Assembly: GCA_028711355.1 (NCBI GenBank) | Contig: JAQTSL010000090.1 | Coordinates: 1 to 11,640 of the forward strand | Length of the DNA: 11,640 bases | DNA from: Rhodoferax sp. | GTDB lineage: Bacteria > Pseudomonadota > Gammaproteobacteria > Burkholderiales > Burkholderiaceae_C | Direction: 5' to 3' | Shown here: piece by piece, positions 6,408 to 11,640 of the stretch | Numbering within the stretch: the stretch's first letter is position 1 | Layout of the letters: every line of letters begins with the position of its first letter | The notes under the pieces: generated by a model | Told to the model about the DNA's origin: nothing | What the model saw: only the letters and a program-made list of their open reading frames with translations | Databases searched by the model: none | Program-made: the position numbers and the translations under genes

Positions 6408-6965
6408 ATGCTCTCCAACGTTCGTTTTAACACGACCCGCCTTGCGATTCGCCAGGTGACTCCGGCAGATCGCGACGATCTGGTGTCGTTGGAAGCGAGT
6501 CCAGAAGTAATGCTGTACCTCAACGGTGGGCGCCCGGTGCCTGAAGAGGGCCTGACGCACAGCGATTTTCTGACGCCCCGTGGAACCGAAGCAGAGGTTC
6601 TCGCCGCACATGAAAGTGCAACAGGGCGGTTTGTTGGCTGGTTTTGCATCTTTGACGAAGGTGTCCACAAAGATCTGCATACCGCTGAGCTCGGTTATCG
6701 TCTGTCTCGTTGGGCTTGGGGCCAGGGCTATGCAACGGAAGGAGCTAAGGCCTTGATCGCAGCCGCCTTCGATCAATGGGGCTTCGATTGCGTTCGGGCT
6801 CAGACGATGACGGTCAATTTGGGGTCGCGCCGGGTCTTGGAGAAAGCAGGTTTTCACCTCGTGGATACGGTGTTTCCCGACTTTCCAGACCCTGTACCAG
6901 GACAAGAGCAGGGCGAGGTGATCTATGAGATCCGGCGAGGAAGAATGGTCACAACGGGTTTGTAA
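6408..6965 (+). CDS. GNAT-family N-acetyltransferase (RimJ/RimL-like)
   Basis: This 185-residue protein has the Acetyltransf_3-type layout. It opens TTRLAIRQVTPADRDDLVSLEASPEVM, the central strand reads GRFVGWFCIF and the next strand AELGYRLSRWAWGQGYATEG. This last block (about 95-112) supplies the acetyl-CoA pyrophosphate loop, here WGQGYA. The C-terminal LGSRRVLEKAGFHLVD is also typical. It transfers an acetyl group from acetyl-CoA to an amine; the substrate (protein N-terminus, small molecule or antibiotic) cannot be told from sequence. The ATG at 6408 is chosen because homology begins right after it; no good Shine-Dalgarno precedes it. It stands alone, 126 bases after the GGDEF fragment, and appears intact. 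Confidence 0.85.
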   Translation: MLSNVRFNTTRLAIRQVTPADRDDLVSLEASPEVMLYLNGGRPVPEEGLTHSDFLTPRGTEAEVLAAHESATGRFVGWFCIFDEGVHKDLHTAELGYRLSRWAWGQGYATEGAKALIAAAFDQWGFDCVRAQTMTVNLGSRRVLEKAGFHLVDTVFPDFPDPVPGQEQGEVIYEIRRGRMVTTGL

Positions 6966-7624
6966 CCCTGCGTTTTCAGTGACCGGTATAGAGCGCCGCA
7001 TCTGACCGCTATGTGCCCATAGCCGACCATGGTATTTGTGAAATGTCTGCCCGATACCGGCCGTTGACCAAGCTTTGGCATGTTCAGTATGCTGACGTTG
7101 GAGTTCCACGAAGCAGCCCTTCAATTTAACTCGACATATCCATATTGATGAAATCGGGAGCGACAAATTCTGGGGGAGGACTGTAGCGGCGGCAGTCAGT
7201 CAAATCAAAATCGTGGCCACCCGGTTTGGGCCAGGTGCTGACTCTTGCCAATGTTGCTCCATTGGAGACCTTCAACCCTCCTTGTTCTACATAGCGGTCG
7301 CTCGTGTTCAGTAAATGAAAAGGAAAGACTGAACGGCCTTTATGCAGCGGCCAGTCACAACCGGTCTTTGATCACGTGCCTTGCGATTTTCATGTCAGCC
7401 AGAGTCACAGAGACTTTCTCCAATCAGACCACAGCGCTAACGCACCGTGGGCCTCGTAACCTACGTGCTCGGGCTATCATTGTGGGTGTGTTGGGGCCTT
7501 GAATTGGGTAGCCTGAAATCAACAGCATTAATTTCAACATGTTTGCTCCCGTAGACCCGCTTGCCTTCTCGATGCATGCCAACAAAGGTGCGGGCCTGCT
7601 GTCGGTGCCGTAATATCCTTGCCA
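6966..7624. other. Non-coding or decayed stretch before the PIN cassette
   Basis: About 660 bases with no convincing gene on either strand; short open frames here have no recognisable motifs. A 6-bp dyad GCTATG/CATAGC (7008-7020) sits in a block beginning GACCGCTATG (7004-7013), and that 10-mer recurs at 11156-11165. The stretch at 7436-7470 (GCGCTAAC followed by TAACCTACG) resembles dispersed intergenic repeats I recall from betaproteobacteria. TAATAT at 7611-7616 could be a -10 for the next gene, but no good -35 is seen. The composition is more AT-rich and more irregular than the flanking genes, as in an old insertion boundary. Confidence 0.5.
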
Positions 7625-8599
7625 ATGCCCATGGAAATCTTCCACATCATCGTAGATACCAGTGTCCTGAACCAGGCGCAGTTCGGCTCGGGGCGGTTTG
7701 ACAAGCTGCTGCGGCGCGTGCGGCAAGGTGTCGTCAAGCTTTACATCCCGGAAGTGGTGCTTGAGGAGCGGCGCACTCAGCTGCTCTACGACTACAACAG
7801 GTATGCCGAGGATGTGCGCGGCATGCTGTTGAAGATGAACCGGTCGCCCTTGAGTATGCTGCTGGAGGGGATTCCGATGCCTAGGCCGCTGGATCTGCCG
7901 TCCCGGGACGACGTGGACCGCAATTCGCGGGCTGTGTTTCTGAAATACCTGGCTGACAACAAGGTCGAAGTTTTGCCATTCACGGCCGAGCACGCAGCTC
8001 GGGCGCTGGACCGCTACATGCACGGCAAGCCGCCTTTCAAGCCCGCGGAGAAACGCGAACCGGAGCGCAAGCACATCCCCGACTCCTGGATCTTCGAGGC
8101 TGCGCTGGAAATCAAGGCCAGGCCCGGACGCCACTGCGTGCTCGTCAAGGATGATCGGTTCCAGTGGGCGCTGCAGGAAGCGGGCTTCGAGGTTTTCGGC
8201 GAGATTGACCCCCTCGATCAGGTTATCGAGGCCGCGACGGCGGTCGTGCCCATCCGCGCGCCCAGACCTGCGGCCGTTCCCGAAGCCGAGGACGCGGCAG
8301 CCGCGCCGATCGAGCCGCAGTCGGCTCTTGAGAAATTGCGTGCCGATGCTTTTAAGGACCTGGACGTAATCGTGCTGGGGATGAACGAGGCGCTGAAGAA
8401 CCCCGACAAGGAAGCGTTCTTCGCGACGCTGGAACGCCTGGACATCGATCGCGCCAAAGCCGAACTGATGGCCAGAACCCTGGTGGCATCGGGCGTGCTG
8501 AACGAGATCGGCAACCGCCTCATCCCGACGGATGTGCCGCTGGCTGAGCGCATGGCCGCGGAACCTGTCGTGCGCACGTTGCTGCTGAGGATGATCTGA
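7625..8599 (+). CDS. PIN-like nuclease with C-terminal helical extension
   Basis: The 324-residue product starts with a PIN-type fold: HIIVDTSVLNQ (D11), an acidic helix EVVLEERR (E43, E47), HIPDSWIFEAALEI (D153), then CVLVKDDRFQWALQEAGFEVF (D176/D177). Together these make the usual acidic metal-binding set of PIN ribonucleases. It resembles the larger PIN group formerly called DUF4935 more than small VapC toxins. A proline/alanine-rich linker (about 215-237) leads to a helical tail of about 85 residues of unknown role. The start could be ATG 7625, ATG 7631 or TTG 7619; none has a Shine-Dalgarno, so a leaderless transcript is possible. Its stop TGA overlaps the next gene's ATG by one base, implying translational coupling and a joint function. 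RNA cleavage is inferred from the family. Confidence 0.78.
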   Translation: MPMEIFHIIVDTSVLNQAQFGSGRFDKLLRRVRQGVVKLYIPEVVLEERRTQLLYDYNRYAEDVRGMLLKMNRSPLSMLLEGIPMPRPLDLPSRDDVDRNSRAVFLKYLADNKVEVLPFTAEHAARALDRYMHGKPPFKPAEKREPERKHIPDSWIFEAALEIKARPGRHCVLVKDDRFQWALQEAGFEVFGEIDPLDQVIEAATAVVPIRAPRPAAVPEAEDAAAAPIEPQSALEKLRADAFKDLDVIVLGMNEALKNPDKEAFFATLERLDIDRAKAELMARTLVASGVLNEIGNRLIPTDVPLAERMAAEPVVRTLLLRMI

Positions 8600-11034
8600 T
8601 GATCGACCTCGACCTTGATCTCCGTCTCGCCGCGCTGTCCAACCTCGTTTCCGACCCCACCCCGGCGGTCGAGGCCAAGCTGTTGGCCGAAATGGATCGG
8701 GTCGAGGGAGTGCTGAACGCCAGCAACGAGTACGACGACATTGCCGCAGCGTTGAAGGTGTTGACGGTGCTCGCGTCGCGTTTTAGCTTCCGGGTCCTGC
8801 CCATGCTAACAGCATTCGTACGGTCGGTGCCGGAACGGGGGCTGACCTGGGGTGGCGAGCCGATCATTGCCAGCCACCGTAAGTACCGCTCGGCCGACCA
8901 ACTGATCCGCGAAGCAGTGGATGTGCCCCAGTCGATTCGCTACATCCACATCGATGCGCTGCTGGGATTCCTGCTGGAAATCTGGCATTCCAAGGACAAG
9001 GACACCAGCAGCAAGGCGGAACGGGCGCTGGAGTCATTGGCGACGTTCGACCTCAATCTGTTCTATGGCGATCCCCCTGTCGGCGCACGACCCCAGCAGG
9101 AGACCGTCGACTACTTCGCCAAGATGGAGAACGAGCCGCTGCTCGAGCACGCTAGTATCGTGCTATCGATGTTTCGGCACGCGTTGTCCCCGTCTATCGA
9201 GGGCTACACCTGGAACTACAGCACGGTCAACATCCGTCATGGTGGTGTCCCAGCGGGCGGCGGGGTGGCCGAGATGCGTAACGCCGCCATCGCGTTGCTC
9301 AAGCGCATATACCGACTCAGCCCCGACGTGCCACTCCGAAAGCGCGTGCTAGAAACGTTGGGAGTTGCGACGCGCCGGGAACATCCGAGCAGCGACGCTC
9401 AGACATCGGCGATGTTCGATAACAATGCGGTCGAGGTCTTGAACTTCCTCCGAGACCAGGTGGCCACGCAGGAGCTGCAGGTGGTCCAGGCCATAGAGCA
9501 CGACGCGTATTGGAACTACTACCACTCCGCTTCAACGCCGATTACCGAGGCGGCATTGGAGGTTCGCGACGCTGTCGCCCAGCGAGCCGAATACCAGATA
9601 TACAAAGATCTGATCGGCTTCGAGGGCATCCACGGTGTCTGGGAAGAACTGAAAGACTCGCACGCAGCCTGGGAGGATTGTGACAAGGCGCGGCGCGAGG
9701 CGGCCGAGCGGTATCTCCAAACGATCAATGACGCCAACTACGACGAGTGGCGCGACCGCATCCTGGAGCTTTCCAAGGCCCGGTCTGACGATCTGGCGAT
9801 GTTCCCGATCTTCTACGACTTCCTGAAGTCGTTGGCTCAGCGGCTGCCTGCCATGGCGTTGGAACTGGTGCAGGACCATGAAGAACGCATGCAGCCGTTC
9901 ATCATCGCGCTGCTGCGCGGCCTGTGGGCCAGCGACCGCGCTGCTGAGGCGCTGGTCCTGGCGAAACGATGGATGGCCGACCGGTCGAAGCTCGCTGCGA
10001 TTGCGAAGTCGCTGAACGTAGACCAGGGGCCGCAGTTCGAGCTGCTGGCCGAAATCATGGATCAGGCCGACCGCGTGAATGACGCTGAAGGTGCGGCCGC
10101 AATCATCGAGTCGATGGGCATCGCAGCACGCCTTTTCGGTCTCGGCCACGTCGAAGCCAAGGCGATCTTCCAGAAGGGTATGCGGATGGTGGCGCGGCGC
10201 CATGACGCGCACTGGGTCAATGGGATCTGGTTCAACCAGGATTTTCGCAAGCTGGTCGAACCCATGGACCAGGCCGAGCGGGCGGAGGTGCTCGCAAGCA
10301 TCGCGTCCGTGCGGAAGATCGGCTACCAGGCTGAGGAAGTCCTGGCAGCCATCGGGCAGACCGATCCGCAGGCGGTGTTGGCCTTCCTCATGGACCGTGT
10401 CCGCGCCGAGCGCGACCGCGAGAAGCGCCAAAACGCCGACGGCGACGGCGACGATGAGGATCGCTTCGAGGCGATCCCGTACAACCTGCACACGCTCGAC
10501 AAGCTGTTGTCGCCGATGCCTAGTGAACTGCTGCGTGCCGTGCGGGCGGAGTTCACGGCCGACGAAGCCCGCATGTTCCCGTACTACGCGGGCGCACGCC
10601 TCATCAAGGCCGTGTTCCCAGAGTTTGACCCCGCCTTGCAGGCTGAGCTGTTGTCGTTCAGCAAGACCGGCCATCCGACGGACATGGATTTTGTGATTGG
10701 GGTGGTGCGTACTTATGGTGGGGAGGTATCTATCCTCGACATTTGCAAGGAGATCATCAAGGTCGTCCCCGAGCGTTCCAGCGCATGGAATGAGGTGGCA
10801 ACTGCCCTCGAGAGCACTGGCATCGTGACCGGCGAGTACGGCTTCGTTCAGGCCTACGAGACCAAGCGCGAAGAGATCGCCGCCTGGAAGAATGATGAGA
10901 ACCCGCGGGTACAGTCCTTTGCGGTCTGGCTGACGGAGAGCCTCGACCAGATGATCGTCAGCGAGCGGCAACGGGCCGACGGTGGTGTAGCGCTGCGCAA
11001 GCACCGTTACGTCGTCAGCAGGGACCAGCCATAG
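8599..11034 (+). CDS. Large all-helical protein of unknown family, partner of the PIN gene
   Basis: I do not recognise this 811-residue protein. It is predominantly alpha-helical by eye, with many leucine/alanine-rich amphipathic segments like HEAT/ARM or TPR-type solenoids, for example PAVEAKLLAEMDRVEGVL and NPRVQSFAVWLTESLDQMI. There is no signal peptide, membrane segment, Walker motif or obvious catalytic motif. Notable features are a glycine patch, HGGVPAGGGVAEMRN (about 214-228); an aromatic run, AYWNYYHS; and an acidic, probably disordered patch, ADGDGDDEDR (about 612-621). The start is secure because TGATG overlaps the PIN stop. The likely job is a scaffold, sensor or inhibitor that controls the nuclease; this is inference from coupling and size. 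It is intact and ends 287 bases before a convergent gene. Confidence 0.75.
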   Translation: MIDLDLDLRLAALSNLVSDPTPAVEAKLLAEMDRVEGVLNASNEYDDIAAALKVLTVLASRFSFRVLPMLTAFVRSVPERGLTWGGEPIIASHRKYRSADQLIREAVDVPQSIRYIHIDALLGFLLEIWHSKDKDTSSKAERALESLATFDLNLFYGDPPVGARPQQETVDYFAKMENEPLLEHASIVLSMFRHALSPSIEGYTWNYSTVNIRHGGVPAGGGVAEMRNAAIALLKRIYRLSPDVPLRKRVLETLGVATRREHPSSDAQTSAMFDNNAVEVLNFLRDQVATQELQVVQAIEHDAYWNYYHSASTPITEAALEVRDAVAQRAEYQIYKDLIGFEGIHGVWEELKDSHAAWEDCDKARREAAERYLQTINDANYDEWRDRILELSKARSDDLAMFPIFYDFLKSLAQRLPAMALELVQDHEERMQPFIIALLRGLWASDRAAEALVLAKRWMADRSKLAAIAKSLNVDQGPQFELLAEIMDQADRVNDAEGAAAIIESMGIAARLFGLGHVEAKAIFQKGMRMVARRHDAHWVNGIWFNQDFRKLVEPMDQAERAEVLASIASVRKIGYQAEEVLAAIGQTDPQAVLAFLMDRVRAERDREKRQNADGDGDDEDRFEAIPYNLHTLDKLLSPMPSELLRAVRAEFTADEARMFPYYAGARLIKAVFPEFDPALQAELLSFSKTGHPTDMDFVIGVVRTYGGEVSILDICKEIIKVVPERSSAWNEVATALESTGIVTGEYGFVQAYETKREEIAAWKNDENPRVQSFAVWLTESLDQMIVSERQRADGGVALRKHRYVVSRDQP

Positions 11035-11163
11035 CGCCTAAAGACCAACTGGTGTCTGCAGTCTGATGAGCGCCTGATCATCCGGCAGCCTCGCGAATGT
11101 CAGCTTATCATTTTGACGAGAGCAAATTGGACGGCAGCTATTTTCAACAGCATAAGACCGCTA

Positions 11164-11197
11164 TGGGTCGCTATGCAAAGCTCTCCATAGCGACCCA
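11164..11197. repeat. 12-bp perfect hairpin between convergent genes
   Basis: TGGGTCGCTATG and CATAGCGACCCA form a perfect 12-bp stem with a 10-base loop, in the 287-base gap between the two converging genes. It is about 130 bases from each stop. No T-tract follows on either strand. It may act as a bidirectional terminator or be a palindromic intergenic repeat; a related GCTATG...CATAGC dyad lies at 7008-7020. I see nothing else supportable in 11035-11321. Confidence 0.5.
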
Positions 11198-11321
11198 AAG
11201 CGGAAGTCCAAGACACCTGACTCATAGCTCTAAAGCAGACACTCAAGCCAAACGCATCGTGCAGGCTCTCGACTCGACGGAAAGTAGTTGAAATTTCCGT
11301 GCACACTCTGGCGGCCTACGT

Positions 11322-11640
11322 TTACCGTTCGAGCCGTACTCGAAGGCGACGAGCGCGTTCCCTAAATGCCTTCTCGCCCCCTTCGAGAATGTCGCACACG
11401 ACCTTGCGGATCCCTGCATCTTCCAGCCCACCGGCAACATAGGTGAACGATGGAAGACCACCGTCAGACGGTGGTCTTGCTTCTGCGACGATGATCTGAT
11501 CCGCATCGGTGTTAATGACCAGATTGGCGTTGTGGGTGACTATGATCACTTGCCGCTTCGACTTGGCTGTGATAAACAACGAGACCAATTCGTCGAAGAC
11601 TGACTTCGGATCAAGGTTCTCCTCGGGTTGATCAATGATC
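11322..11640 (-). CDS. ABC/SMC-like AAA family ATPase, C-terminal part (TrlF-like possible)
   Basis: The frame is open from the window edge to the TAA at 11322-11324, giving 105 complete codons of the C-terminus. IIDQPEENLDPKSVFDELV is an ABC-type Walker B and D-loop, with catalytic glutamate in DQPEEN. KRQVIIVTHNANLVINTDADQIIVAEA carries the H-loop histidine (VTHN). This head-domain ending is typical of large ATPases in defence and repair loci, including TrlF/PHP-linked ATPases and OLD- or RecN-like proteins. The specific family cannot be fixed without the N-terminus. It converges on the PIN cassette, so it is not in the same transcript, but it supports a defence-island reading of this end of the window. 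Confidence 0.8.
   Translation of the reverse strand, partial: IIDQPEENLDPKSVFDELVSLFITAKSKRQVIIVTHNANLVINTDADQIIVAEARPPSDGGLPSFTYVAGGLEDAGIRKVVCDILEGGEKAFRERARRLRVRLER

Noticed and set aside
6399..7166. 255-codon minus-strand frame covering the acetyltransferase gene
   Set aside because: Mostly opposite a well-supported GNAT gene; the part outside it (6966-7166) shows no motif and no ribosome site.
7245..7502. Possible 85-residue protein in the spacer before the PIN gene
   Set aside because: No ribosome site or recognisable motif, and it overlaps repeat-like sequence.
9532..11004. 490-codon antisense frame inside the large helical gene
   Set aside because: High-GC shadow of the sense codons; His/Gly/Leu-rich without domain motifs, while the sense frame is coupled to the PIN gene and coherent throughout.
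11097..11306. Two small opposing frames (about 64-68 codons) in the convergent gap
   Set aside because: They span the 12-bp hairpin, have no ribosome site and show no motif; chance frames are more likely.
1..11640. CRISPR array, tRNA or rRNA genes
   Set aside because: No regularly spaced direct repeats and no tRNA or rRNA signatures were seen; the only tandem repeats are the two IS end sites.

Overview
The window looks like an accessory region of a betaproteobacterial diazotroph. I judge it Burkholderiales, close to Comamonadaceae, from the ErpA/IscA/HscA sequences, the moderately high GC content and the style of the IS21-family remnant. This placement is inference; there is no rRNA or other taxonomic marker.

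Positions 1-3711 are a nitrogen-fixation-linked Fe-S block. A nifA-like regulator gene (GAF domain only, cut by the window edge) runs leftward. Divergent from it, behind a good sigma-54 -24/-12 promoter, is a compact set: an ErpA-type carrier, an IscA-type carrier, an HscA chaperone and an Isc-type [2Fe-2S] ferredoxin. The likely logic is NifA/RpoN-driven supply of Fe-S assembly capacity during nitrogen fixation. The distal half is damaged: hscA has an in-frame TAA 66 codons before its natural end, and fdx has lost internal segments including two of its four cluster ligands.

Positions 3929-6281 are one broken signalling gene. The 5' part encodes a PocR domain and the start of a PAS domain; the 3' part encodes a GGDEF domain with an intact active-site motif and I-site. 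Between them lies a one-ended IS21-family remnant: end repeats, a large hairpin and istB, but no istA and no second end. The likely history is insertion followed by a deletion that removed istA and the middle of the host gene. An intact GNAT acetyltransferase gene follows (6408-6965).

Positions 6966-7624 hold no convincing gene. Then comes a tightly coupled two-gene cassette (7625-11034): a PIN-like nuclease and an 811-residue all-helical protein I cannot place in a family. A convergent gene at the right edge encodes the C-terminus of an ABC/SMC-like ATPase of the kind common in defence loci. The PIN/helical pair is the best candidate here for an undescribed system, possibly defensive; that role is inferred from architecture and neighbours only.
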